A stretch of 64,000 bases of DNA from Variovorax boronicumulans. GTDB lineage: Bacteria > Pseudomonadota > Gammaproteobacteria > Burkholderiales > Burkholderiaceae_C. Numbering within the stretch: position 1 is the stretch's first letter; each line of letters begins with the position of its first letter. The notes beneath the pieces were generated by a model, which had not been told where the DNA came from, searched no databases, and saw nothing but the letters and a program-made list of their open reading frames with translations. Made by a program: the position numbers and the translations under genes. Positions 38,156 through 45,969 of the stretch are shown piece by piece. The stretch covers positions 1 to 64,000 of the forward strand of contig NZ_VEDO01000026.1 of NCBI RefSeq assembly GCF_007677875.1, in the 5' to 3' direction.

Positions 38156-38386
38156 TTTGAAGGATGCCGTCAGTTAAGCAATTGCCAAGCCAGCTCTGAT
38201 GGGATCCGCAGCGGGACGTGGCGCCGCTTTCAACGGGGATGGCGTGCGGCTTGGGGTGCGCGCGCACCGGACCGGTACCTCCACGGGCGGTGCATGCACT
38301 GCCACGGGGCGCGGGCCTTGGCCAGCGTGCGCGCAGCCCGACCCCTAGAATCGCGCGGCCGGTCGTGCAAATCTCCCGCCTTCTTG

Positions 38387-39097
38387 ATGCTGATGCAACG
38401 CTCCTCCTCGTTCGAATCCCCACACTCGACCGCCCAGGAGGAGGCCTACCAGCACATCCGCCATGCCATCCGCATGGGATTGCAGCGGCCCGGTGCGCGC
38501 CTGGTGCCCGAAGAGATCGCCAGCGCCCTGGGCATGAGCCGCATGCCCGTGCGCGAGGCCTTGAACCGGCTCGCGGCCGAGGGCCTGATCGTGATGCGGC
38601 CCAACCGCGGCGCCGTGGTGCGCGACCTCACCGAGAAGGAAGTGCGCGAGGTGTTCGAGATGCGCGCCGTGCTCGAGGGCCTGGCCGCCGCGATGGCGGC
38701 ACGCCGCGTGAGCGCGGACGACATCCACGACCTGGAGCAGCTGCTGGCCAAGATGCAGCGCAGCGCGGCCCACACCTCGGACTGGATCACGGTGCACCGG
38801 CAGTTCCACGAACGGCTGTGCGCGGTCAGCGACGCGCCGCGGCTCATGCACCAGATCTCGGCGCTGCATTCGGTCATCGAACCGCTGATGCGCATCTGGA
38901 TGGAAGCCCGCCCCTCCGTCGACTACGTGCAGGACGTGCACCGCGAGATCCTCGCGGCGCTCAAGGCCGGCGATGCCGAAGGCGTCGAAGCCCTGGTGCG
39001 CGCCCACATCCTGCGCACCATCGCCGGCATCACCGCGCCGCGCGCATCCGGCACCGGCACCCATCCCACCACCGACACCGCCAGCGCACCGCCATGA
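38387..39097 (+). CDS. GntR-family (FadR/FCD) transcriptional regulator
   Basis: 236 aa from the ATG at 38387 (a second ATG is at 38393); the upstream in-frame stretch crosses the regulatory gap. N-terminal winged helix with IRMGLQRPGARL, EEIASALGMSRMPVREALNRLAAEGLI and the wing RPNRGAVV, then an FCD all-helical ligand domain (VFEMRAVLEGLAA; HRQFHERLCAVSDAPRL; HREILAALKAGD) whose His/Asp residues usually bind a metal and a carboxylate ligand. Its stop overlaps the ATG of the ene-reductase, so they are co-expressed. It may repress both itself and the divergent Bug gene. Confidence 0.88.
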   Translation: MLMQRSSSFESPHSTAQEEAYQHIRHAIRMGLQRPGARLVPEEIASALGMSRMPVREALNRLAAEGLIVMRPNRGAVVRDLTEKEVREVFEMRAVLEGLAAAMAARRVSADDIHDLEQLLAKMQRSAAHTSDWITVHRQFHERLCAVSDAPRLMHQISALHSVIEPLMRIWMEARPSVDYVQDVHREILAALKAGDAEGVEALVRAHILRTIAGITAPRASGTGTHPTTDTASAPP

Positions 39098-40209
39098 GCC
39101 AGCTTTTCCAGCCCCTCGCAATCGGCCCGCTCCGGCTGGCCAACCGCATCGTCATCGCCCCCATGTGCCAGTATTCCGCGAGCGACGGCACGCCGGGCGA
39201 CTGGCACCTGATCCACCTGGGCCAGCTCGCACTGTCCGGTGCCGGGCTGCTGGTCCTGGAAGCCACGGCGGTCGAAGCCGAAGGCCGCATCAGCGCGGGC
39301 GACCTGGGCCTGTACTCGGATGCCAACGAGGCTGGCCTGGCGCGCGTGCTGGCAGCCCTGCGCGCGCACTCGCCCATCCCGGTGGCGATCCAGCTGGGCC
39401 ATGCGGGCCGCAAGGCCTCCAGCCGCGCGCCCTGGGACGGCGGCACCCAGGTGCGCTCGACGGAACCCGGCGGCTGGCGAGGCGTCTCGGCTTCGGCACT
39501 GCCGCACGCGCCAGGCGAGGAAGCGCCGCACGCGCTCGATGCCGCCGGGCTGCGCCGCGTGCGCGAGGCCTTCGCGCAGGCAGCCCGCCGCGCCGCCCGG
39601 CTGGGCCTGGACGGCATCGAGATCCATGCAGCGCACGGTTACCTGCTGCACCAGTTCCTGTCGCCGCTGTCCAACCAGCGCACGGATGGCCACGGCGGCA
39701 GCCTCGACAACCGCATGCGTTTCGTGCTGGAGGTGTATGACGCCGTGCGCGAGGCCTTCACGCCGGGCAAGCCGGTCTGGGTGCGCGCCTCGGCCACCGA
39801 CTGGGTGCCGGGTGGATGGGATGTCGACAGCACGGTGGCGCTGGCGCAGGCCCTCAAGGCGCGCGGCTGCGCGGCCATCCACGTATCTTCGGGCGGCGTC
39901 TCGCCGCAGCAGGCCATCGCACTGGGGCCGCTGTACCAGGTGCCGTTCGCCGAACGCATCAAGGCCGAGGTCGGCCTGCCGACCATCGCGGTCGGTCTCA
40001 TCACCGAGCCCGCGCAGGCCGAGGCCATCGTCGCCGAGGGCCGGGCCGATGCCGTGGCCCTGGCCCGCGCGATGCTGTACGACCCGCACTGGCCCTGGCA
40101 TGCCGCCGCGCAGCTCGGCGCCCAGGTGGTCGCGCCGCGCCAGTACTGGCGCTCGCAGCCGCGTGCGTTCAAGGATCTGTTCGCAGGCGCGGCGTTCGGG
40201 GCGCGTTGA
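39094..40209 (+). CDS. Old-yellow-enzyme family NADH:flavin oxidoreductase (XenA/YqjM-like)
   Basis: 371 aa FMN-dependent TIM barrel. The XenA/YqjM group marker Cys25 with Tyr27 (APMCQYSA) tunes the flavin. QLGHAGRK and EIHAAHGYLLHQFLSPLSN supply the substrate-binding His pair and phosphate contacts. Reduces activated C=C bonds, enones, nitro-esters and other xenobiotics with NAD(P)H. Starts on the last bases of the GntR gene (ATGA), so the regulator probably senses a substrate of this enzyme or related stress. The 3' end overlaps the convergent desaturase-like gene by 41 bases. Confidence 0.92.
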   Translation: MSQLFQPLAIGPLRLANRIVIAPMCQYSASDGTPGDWHLIHLGQLALSGAGLLVLEATAVEAEGRISAGDLGLYSDANEAGLARVLAALRAHSPIPVAIQLGHAGRKASSRAPWDGGTQVRSTEPGGWRGVSASALPHAPGEEAPHALDAAGLRRVREAFAQAARRAARLGLDGIEIHAAHGYLLHQFLSPLSNQRTDGHGGSLDNRMRFVLEVYDAVREAFTPGKPVWVRASATDWVPGGWDVDSTVALAQALKARGCAAIHVSSGGVSPQQAIALGPLYQVPFAERIKAEVGLPTIAVGLITEPAQAEAIVAEGRADAVALARAMLYDPHWPWHAAAQLGAQVVAPRQYWRSQPRAFKDLFAGAAFGAR

Positions 40210-41098
40210 GCTGCGCTTCAGTCGCGCCCGCCCGCGCCCGCAGCGCCTCGGTGGTTGCATGCGCGCCGGTCGGCGACCAGCCCGGCGGCATGGCCAGGTG
40301 GCCCACCAGTGCGCGCAGGCTGCGCGCCCGTACGAGGTCGCGCGCCAGTGCGAACCACTGTGCCAGCTCCACCGTGAACGGGTTGCGGCTGGTCATGGGA
40401 TGCACCAGGCCGTAGCGGCACGGCAGGTCTTCGCGCTCGGCCACGTAGGTGCCGAACAGCCGGTCGAACACGATCAGCACGCCGCCATAGTTGGCGTCGA
40501 GGTACTCCAGGTTGGCCGCGTGGTGCACACGGTGGGCCGAGGGCGTGTTGAGCCAGTGTTCCAGCCAGCCCAGCTTGGGAATCCAGGTGGCGTGCAGCCA
40601 GAACTGGTAGAGCAGGTTCAGCGTCAGCGCCGCCAGCACCAGCCGCAGTTCGAAACCCAGCCAGACCAGCGGCAGCAGGAACACCACGTTGCCCGTCAGC
40701 TTGCCGAACATGCCGATGCGCAGCGAGGCGCCCAGGTTCAGCTGGTTGGGCGTGTGGTGCACGGCATGGTTGCACCAGAACCAGCGCACGCGGTGGCCAG
40801 CCCGGTGCAGCCAGTAATAGAAGAATTCCAGCAGCAGGAACAGCGCCAGCGCCGCGCCGACCGAGTCCACCGGGATCGTTGCCAGCCGGTGCTGCTCGAC
40901 CCAGCGCACCAGGGGTGCGGCGATCGTGAACGGCACGAACACCGTGAGCGCGATGCGGCCCGCGTAATCGAACAGCGAGACCCCGTAGGCGCGCCAATCG
41001 TAGGCCCCACGCCGCGACAGCAGCACCGCCTCGAGCAGCGACAACAGCAGCACCGTGGGGGCGGCGCCGAACAGCAGGATTTTTTCGAGGGTGTTCAT
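40169..41098 (-). CDS. Sterol desaturase/fatty-acid hydroxylase superfamily membrane protein
   Basis: 309 aa from the ATG at 41098. About four to five transmembrane helices and the diiron His boxes HRAGH, HAVHH and HRVHH of the superfamily. These enzymes hydroxylate or desaturate lipid chains in the membrane using O2. Bacterial relatives act on sterol-like, carotenoid or ornithine-lipid substrates. It is alone in its direction and the substrate is not inferable. The last about 14 residues overlap the convergent ene-reductase gene. Confidence 0.9.
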   Translation of the reverse strand: MNTLEKILLFGAAPTVLLLSLLEAVLLSRRGAYDWRAYGVSLFDYAGRIALTVFVPFTIAAPLVRWVEQHRLATIPVDSVGAALALFLLLEFFYYWLHRAGHRVRWFWCNHAVHHTPNQLNLGASLRIGMFGKLTGNVVFLLPLVWLGFELRLVLAALTLNLLYQFWLHATWIPKLGWLEHWLNTPSAHRVHHAANLEYLDANYGGVLIVFDRLFGTYVAEREDLPCRYGLVHPMTSRNPFTVELAQWFALARDLVRARSLRALVGHLAMPPGWSPTGAHATTEALRARAGATEAQLNAPRTPRLRTDP

Positions 41099-41190
41099 GG
41101 GGTGCAAGGAGAGGCGGCCGCATTCTGCGCCCATGCGTCCCGGGCCGCGGGGCAGGCAAACCCGCGGCCCGGCTGTGGCAGCATCGCCGC

Positions 41191-41460
41191 GTGAACGACA
41201 AGCTGCCCCCGACCCCTGCGCCCGCCCCCCAGCCACGCAACCCCCTGCACGGCCTCACGCTGGAGCGCATCCTGAGCGAACTGGTCGCCCATTTCGGTTG
41301 GCCCGGCCTCGGCCAGCGCATCCCCGTGCGCTGCTTCACGCACGATCCCAGCATCGGCTCCAGCCTCAGATTCCTGCGCAAGACGCCCTGGGCCCGCGAG
41401 AAGGTCGAAGGGTTGTACCTGTTCATGTTGCGCGAGCGGCGGCGAGCGGGTCCGCGCTGA
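41191..41460 (+). CDS. VF530/DUF2132 family small DNA-binding-like protein
   Basis: 89 aa. The central NPLHGLTLERILSEL, GWPGLGQRIPVRCF, DPSIGSSLRFLRKTPWAREKVE chain is the VF530 family signature, a small helical fold whose Vibrio member has a known structure and no firm function. The first about 15 residues are proline-rich and variable. Single gene. Assigned from the very conserved core; the function is unknown. Confidence 0.9.
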   Translation: MNDKLPPTPAPAPQPRNPLHGLTLERILSELVAHFGWPGLGQRIPVRCFTHDPSIGSSLRFLRKTPWAREKVEGLYLFMLRERRRAGPR

Positions 41461-41536
41461 CGACCGCACCTGCCTGTTACAACGCCGCCGCGGGCGTCAT
41501 CAGCGCCAGAAGGCCGCTGCTACGCTTGCATCCGCC

Positions 41537-42040
41537 ATGACATCCGCCCCCTTGCCCGCCGACGAACCCGCGCGCCTGCAGGCGCTGCAGGAGCTCATGA
41601 TCCTGGACACCCCGCCCGAAGAGCGCTTCGACCGGGTGGTGCGCTTCGCGGCCGAGCAACTGGACATGCCGATGGCACTGGTCAGCCTCATCGACGGCGA
41701 GCGCCAGTGGTTCAAGTCGCGCGTGGGAATGGACATTGCGCAGACCGGGCGCGACATCGCGTTCTGCGCCCATGCCATCCTGCAGAGCGAAACCTTCATC
41801 GTCGAAGATGCGTCGCGCGACGACCGCTTCGCCGACAACCCGCTCGTGACCGGAGCGCCGCACATCCGCTTCTACGCAGGCGCCCCGATCAGCGCGCCCA
41901 ACGGGCAGCGCCTCGGCACGCTGTGCGTGCTGGACCGCCAGCCGCGCACGCTGGGCAAGGTGGAGCTGGCCGTGCTGGAAGCCTTGCGCACCCTCGTCAA
42001 CGAGGCCCTGGCCAATGAGGAAGCGGAGGATGGCGCGTGA
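41537..42040 (+). CDS. GAF-domain sensor protein
   Basis: 167 aa, one GAF domain (residues about 25-155). Blocks such as LDTPPEERFDRVVRFA, MALVSLIDGERQWFKS, FCAHAI and GAPISAPNGQRLGTLCVLD are the family pattern found in many GGDEF/histidine-kinase N-termini, here as a stand-alone unit. Binds a small ligand or senses redox state. Its stop overlaps the GTG start of a receiver-domain gene, so the two are made together. Confidence 0.88.
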   Translation: MTSAPLPADEPARLQALQELMILDTPPEERFDRVVRFAAEQLDMPMALVSLIDGERQWFKSRVGMDIAQTGRDIAFCAHAILQSETFIVEDASRDDRFADNPLVTGAPHIRFYAGAPISAPNGQRLGTLCVLDRQPRTLGKVELAVLEALRTLVNEALANEEAEDGA

Positions 42041-42426
42041 CGGCCCCGGCGCGCCTGCCGACCGTCTTGCTGGTCGAGCCGCAGTTCGTGATGCGCAGGA
42101 CCATCGTCGCCGTGGCCCGCGAACTGGCCCTGGTCGAATTCCACGAGGCCTCCAGCGTCGCCCGCGCCTTGCCCTTGTTACAAGCGCGACGCTTTGGCGG
42201 CATGGTGGTTGATCTGGACGACGGCAACGATGCGTTGACGCTGCTCGAACGGCTACGGGCCGGCGAGTTCGCGTGCCGGCCGGACCTGCCCGTGATCGCC
42301 CTGAGCCTGCCCACTTCGCCCGCTGCCAGCAGCCGGCTGGATGCCGTGAGACCGCTGCGCACACTGGACAAGCCCTTCAAGGTGCGCGAGCTCCTGTCGT
42401 CCGTGGCCCTGCTGGCCGCGTTGTGA
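42037..42426 (+). CDS. Stand-alone receiver-domain response regulator
   Basis: 129 aa from a GTG that overlaps the GAF stop (GTGA). CheY-like fold: VLLVEPQF near the N-terminus, phospho-acceptor Asp in VVDLDDG (about 59), LDKPFK with the conserved Lys near the C-terminus. The first acidic pair is reduced to VEP (a Glu for the usual Asp pair), and the Thr/Ser switch region reads IALSLP, so phosphorylation may be altered. No output domain. Partner kinase not in the window. Confidence 0.82.
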   Translation: MTAPARLPTVLLVEPQFVMRRTIVAVARELALVEFHEASSVARALPLLQARRFGGMVVDLDDGNDALTLLERLRAGEFACRPDLPVIALSLPTSPAASSRLDAVRPLRTLDKPFKVRELLSSVALLAAL

Positions 42427-42452
42427 ACCGCAAATTTGTAACAGAGCGGACC

Positions 42453-42502
42453 GAATTGTGACAACATGGGCAGTTCTTGACACAATTCCTCGGAGAGAAT
42501 TG
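42453..42502. promoter_or_regulatory. Iterated GAATTG inverted repeats before the coat-U gene
   Basis: GAATTGTG (42453-42460) and CACAATTC (42481-42488) are perfect 8-bp arms 20 bases apart. GAATTG (42497-42502) then forms a second, competing pair with CAATTC (42483-42488). A TTGACA is embedded at 42477-42482. It lies 36-85 bases before the ATG and looks like an operator or competing leader hairpins. Confidence 0.5.
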
Positions 42503-42537
42503 CGCGTTAGCCGAACAGGCTCGGTGCCAACGGTTCC

Positions 42538-43107
42538 ATGAACACCTCAAAGTTCTCGATTTTTCTCGCTTCGGCGCTGCTCGCTTGTGCTACGGCAGCG
42601 CATGCGGGCGGCATGGGCGGACAGCTCATGGCGCAGATGACGCTGACCGGCGGGTGCGCCGTGTCGGGCGCCGGGTCCAGCACGTCCAGCGCGAATTTCG
42701 GCACGCTGGACTTCGGCGTGCACGCCTCCACCTTCACCGGCGTGCTGCTCGCCACGGCCAGCGGCGGCGCTGGCGGCGCCGGCACCACGCAAATCGTCTG
42801 CTCGCCCGACGTGTCCGCCATGTCGGTGAGCGTGAACGCCGGCAACAACCCCGGCCAGGGTGCCAGCATCGGCGCCGGCACGCGCGCCATGCGGCTGGGC
42901 ACGGCCAGCTACCTGCCGTACGAGGTCTACAGCGACGCGGCCATGACCACGGCCTATCCCACCAGCGGCGGTGCGGTCGGCGTCTCGCTGACGGCCCACG
43001 GCGGTGCCTTCGCGCTGCCCGTGTTCGCGCGTGTGAACAAGACCAGCGCCGGTGCCGTGCCTGCAGGCACTTACGCCGACACCCTGCAGGTCACCCTGAG
43101 TTGGTGA
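42538..43107 (+). CDS. Orphan spore-coat-U (SCPU/CsuA-B like) secreted protein
   Basis: 189 aa. Signal peptide (MNTSKFSIFLASALLACATAAHA), then a pilin-like beta domain: Cys in LTGGCAVSG paired with IVCSPD, Gly/Ser/Thr-rich strands and a C-terminal GTYADTLQVTLSW, the donor-strand pattern of SCPU/Csu subunits. Members usually sit in operons with a chaperone and usher that build Csu-type archaic pili. Here no chaperone or usher is next to it, so it is either secreted alone or served by another locus. Upstream carries iterated inverted repeats. Confidence 0.82.
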   Translation: MNTSKFSIFLASALLACATAAHAGGMGGQLMAQMTLTGGCAVSGAGSSTSSANFGTLDFGVHASTFTGVLLATASGGAGGAGTTQIVCSPDVSAMSVSVNAGNNPGQGASIGAGTRAMRLGTASYLPYEVYSDAAMTTAYPTSGGAVGVSLTAHGGAFALPVFARVNKTSAGAVPAGTYADTLQVTLSW

Positions 43108-43144
43108 AGCCGGCGCGGCCGGCCCGGTGCGCCGCCGCCTTCCC

Positions 43145-43510
43145 ATGAGCGAATTCAGCGACAACCTGCACGAGGTCTTCGAGCGCTTCGGCCGCATCGC
43201 GGTGCGCCGCATGTTCGGCGGCCATGGCGTGTTCCATGTCGGGCGCATGTTCGCGCTGGTGGCGAGCGGACGCCTGTACCTCAAGACGGACGCGCAGAAC
43301 CGGGCCGCGTTCGAAGCCCGCGGCCTGCCGCCCTTCGAGTACGCGCGCCAGGGCGCGACCGCGCGCCTGAACTACCACGAGGCGCCGGCCGAGGTCTTCG
43401 ACGACCGCGAAGAGGCCGCGCGTTGGGCCCGCCTGGCCTGGGACGCCGCGTTGCGCGCAGTCAAGCCCGCGCGCCCGGTCGCTGCGAAGCAGCGCAACGC
43501 GCGCCGCTGA
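43145..43510 (+). CDS. TfoX N-terminal-domain protein
   Basis: 121 aa. Single TfoX_N fold: ERFGRIAVRRMFGGHGVFHVGRMFALVASGRLYLKTD split over the sheet, and GLPPFEY. In gamma-proteobacteria TfoX activates competence together with a C-terminal domain, but lone N-terminal versions like this are widespread and of unknown role. The last about 15 residues are basic (KPARPVAAKQRNARR) and could bind nucleic acid. It is followed 5 bases later by the next gene. Confidence 0.87.
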   Translation: MSEFSDNLHEVFERFGRIAVRRMFGGHGVFHVGRMFALVASGRLYLKTDAQNRAAFEARGLPPFEYARQGATARLNYHEAPAEVFDDREEAARWARLAWDAALRAVKPARPVAAKQRNARR

Positions 43511-43515
43511 AGCCC

Positions 43516-43827
43516 ATGGCCGCCGACCTGCGCGCCCAGTACGAAGCCGAGGTCGCCGCGCTGCGCGCCGTGGCCGAGCAACGCCTCGCCACCGGCAGCG
43601 GCGAGGAACAGGTGGCACGCTGGATCGTGGCGCAGCGCAATGCGCTCAAGCTGCGCTACCGCGCCGGCACGCCAGCCGACGAACTGGCCCGCCTGCAGGC
43701 CTGGACCCGCTCGCGCTACGGCAACGACCTGGGCCCGTCGGCCGAGCAACTGCACGCCCAGGGCAAGTCCTGGCGCCAGATCATCGAAGGCGCCGCCCGG
43801 CCCGGCCGCTACCGGGGGGCGCCCTGA
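43516..43827 (+). CDS. Small uncharacterised helical protein
   Basis: 103 aa, family not recognised. Two helix-rich halves: LRAQYEAEVAALRAVAEQRL, then EEQVARWIVAQRNALKLRYR, and a short C-terminal part (GNDLGPSAEQLHAQGKSWRQIIEGAARPG) with a possible DNA-recognition-like helix. No signal peptide. It follows TfoX_N by 5 bases and precedes the patatin gene by 25, so they are probably cotranscribed. Similar short proteins occur after TfoX_N genes in related genomes as I recall, but this is not verified here. Confidence 0.65.
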   Translation: MAADLRAQYEAEVAALRAVAEQRLATGSGEEQVARWIVAQRNALKLRYRAGTPADELARLQAWTRSRYGNDLGPSAEQLHAQGKSWRQIIEGAARPGRYRGAP

Positions 43828-43852
43828 CAACCGGCCATGGCATGCTGCAGGC

Positions 43853-44896
43853 ATGCGCTGGCCCACCCTGCCCTTCCTCGCTCCGCACCGTCCGGCCCTG
43901 AACCTCGCCCTGCAGGGCGGCGGCGCGCACGGTGCCTTCACCTGGGGCGTGCTCGATGCGCTGCTGCAGGCCGACCGCTTCGCCATCTCCGGCATCAGCG
44001 GCACCAGCGCAGGCGCCATCAACGGCGTGCTGCTGGCCCATGGCCTGGCGCAGGGCGGCCCCCCGGCCGCGCGCGCCGCGCTGACCGGCTTCTGGAGCGC
44101 CATCGGCACCCGCGTGCCCTTCGAATGGCTGACCGTGGGCCAGGACGATGCGCTGGCCTTCAACCCGCTGGCGCGGCTCATGCTGCAGTGGTCGCAGCTG
44201 TTCGCGCCGCACGAGCTCAACCCGCTGGGCCGCGATCCGCTGCGCGAACTGCTGGCCGAGCAGTTGGATTTTGCCGCGCTGCGCCACGCGGGCGCGCCCC
44301 GATTGGCGATCGCCACCACGCATGCCAACAGCGGCCGGCTCAAGATCTTCGACAACGCGACGCTGGACCTCGACGCGCTGCTCGCCTCGGCCTGCCTGCC
44401 CACGCTGCACCACACGGTGGAGATCGCCGGCGAGCCCTATTGGGATGGCGGCTACAGCGCCAACCCGGCCCTGTTGCCGCTGCTGGCCGATGCGCGCTGC
44501 GCCGCCGACACACTGCTCGTGCTGCTGGCGCCGCGCCAGCATGCGCGCACGCCGCGCCAGCGCGCCGAGATCGCAGAGCGCGCCATGGACATCGCCTTCC
44601 AGGCGCCCTTCCTGCGCGAACTGGACCTGCTGGCCACGCTGCAGGCCGACGCCGGCACACGCTGGTGGCCCGGCGGCGGCGTGGCCGCGCGCATCGCCCG
44701 CGCGCGCTGGCATCTCGTGGACGGCGCGCCGGTGCTGGCCGCGCTGCGCGGCGAGACGCGGCTGATCGCGCACCTGCCCTTCCTCGAGCGCCTGCGCGAT
44801 GCGGGTCGCGCGGCCGCGCAGGACTGGCTGTCCGGGCCCGCGCGCCACGTCGGCCAGCGCAGCGGCACGGGGCTGCGCGCGATGGCCCAGGGTTGA
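43853..44896 (+). CDS. Patatin-like phospholipase
   Basis: 347 aa. Oxyanion loop QGGGAHGAFTWG (21-32), nucleophile Ser52 in GTSAG, and the catalytic Asp199 in DGGYSANP, a complete patatin Ser-Asp dyad. Hydrolyses acyl esters of phospholipids or lipid storage. No signal peptide, so probably cytoplasmic or membrane-associated; some homologues are type III/VI effectors, but no secretion genes are here. Converges with the copper operon. Confidence 0.9.
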   Translation: MRWPTLPFLAPHRPALNLALQGGGAHGAFTWGVLDALLQADRFAISGISGTSAGAINGVLLAHGLAQGGPPAARAALTGFWSAIGTRVPFEWLTVGQDDALAFNPLARLMLQWSQLFAPHELNPLGRDPLRELLAEQLDFAALRHAGAPRLAIATTHANSGRLKIFDNATLDLDALLASACLPTLHHTVEIAGEPYWDGGYSANPALLPLLADARCAADTLLVLLAPRQHARTPRQRAEIAERAMDIAFQAPFLRELDLLATLQADAGTRWWPGGGVAARIARARWHLVDGAPVLAALRGETRLIAHLPFLERLRDAGRAAAQDWLSGPARHVGQRSGTGLRAMAQG

Positions 44897-44911
44897 ATCA
44901 GCCCCGGGGGA

Positions 44912-45781
44912 TCAATGCACGTGGGCGCCTGCGGCCGCGGCGGCCCCGTCGGGCACGCCCACCGGCACCTTGATCTCGCGCTGGCTGGCCACGCCCTGGG
45001 CATCGACGAAGCGCAGCGTGAGCGGCAGCTGTGTGCCCTTGGCCAGCGGCTGCTTCAGGTCCATCAGCATCAGGTGATAGCCGCCGGGCTTGAGCTCCAC
45101 GGTCTGGCGCGCGGGCAGCGCCAGGCCGTCCTTGACCTCGCGCATGCGCATGGTGTTGCCGTCCATCTGCATTTCGTGCACTTCGGCCACGCCCGCAAAC
45201 GGTGTCGCCGCGCCGACCAGGCGCAGGCCCTGCGGCGCGCTGAGCTGCATGAAGGCGCCCGTGCCGCTCTGGCCTTGCACGCTGGGGCGGGCCCAGGCGT
45301 TCTTCACGTCGACGGCGGCCACGCCCGGCGCGAGCACCTCCAGCCGCGCGGCCGGGAACGGCAGCTTGGCGCTGGCGTCGGCCCCGGGCAGCTGCGCCCA
45401 GTCGGCGCTTTGCGTGCCGCAGTCCTGGCGCACGGGGAACCACAGCGTGCCCGGGCTCGCCGTGAGCTTGCCGCGCACGACGAACTCGGCGCGCTCCTTG
45501 TCGGGCAGCGCACTGCCGGCGTCGGCCGTCCAGCGCACCTCGCGCGCACTGCTGGAAAGCGTCCAGCCGGCGCGGGGCTGCGCCTCCACGAGCGTGAAGC
45601 CCTCGGGCAGCCGCACCGTGATGGCGGTGGTGGCCGGGGTGTCCTTGCAGGCATGGCCGACGCGGAACGCGGCCTCGTAGTCGCTGCCGGCGGCGGCACC
45701 GCCGGGCGGCAGCGTGACGTGGGCGAAGGCCGGCGCGGCGGCGGCGATCAGGGGCAGGAGAAATGTGCGCATGGTGGTCAT
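44912..45781 (-). CDS. YcnI (DUF1775) - PCuAC fusion periplasmic copper chaperone
   Basis: 289 aa from the ATG at 45781 (an in-frame TTG at 45793 and a further ATG at 45772 are alternatives). Signal peptide, then the N-terminal YcnI domain beginning with a His directly after the cleavage site (AHVTLPPGG), where the family binds Cu, and ending about residue 165. The C-terminal PCuAC domain has the copper motif: His in EVHEM, Met ligands and a later YHLMLM. Delivers Cu to cytochrome oxidase or hands it between periplasmic carriers. It follows the TonB receptor gene on the same strand with a gene-end repeat between. Confidence 0.88.
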   Translation of the reverse strand: MTTMRTFLLPLIAAAAPAFAHVTLPPGGAAAGSDYEAAFRVGHACKDTPATTAITVRLPEGFTLVEAQPRAGWTLSSSAREVRWTADAGSALPDKERAEFVVRGKLTASPGTLWFPVRQDCGTQSADWAQLPGADASAKLPFPAARLEVLAPGVAAVDVKNAWARPSVQGQSGTGAFMQLSAPQGLRLVGAATPFAGVAEVHEMQMDGNTMRMREVKDGLALPARQTVELKPGGYHLMLMDLKQPLAKGTQLPLTLRFVDAQGVASQREIKVPVGVPDGAAAAAGAHVH

Positions 45782-45849
45782 CTTTCGTGGCAAGGGTCAG
45801 ATCGGGGCGCAGCCGGGAGACAGCGTCGGTCGCATACAAGGGTTCGCGC

Positions 45850-45960
45850 GGCCGCGGAGCAGGCCATGCCAGCAGACGCGGCGGAACGGGCTCTGCCCGG
45901 CCGCTCGCGGCGCCCCTGGGGGGATGGGACTTCTACACGCAGTGAGAAGTCCAAACGGGG
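45850..45960 (-). repeat. Gene-end repeat element, copy C
   Basis: Third copy, in the orientation of the copper operon and 9 bases after the TonB receptor stop. The stem GGACTTCT (45927-45934) pairs with AGAAGTCC (45945-45952). Compared with copy B a T-A pair has become C-G, keeping the pairing. The 188-bp gap holds no other gene. Confidence 0.85.
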
Positions 45961-45969
45961 GTGGTCTCA

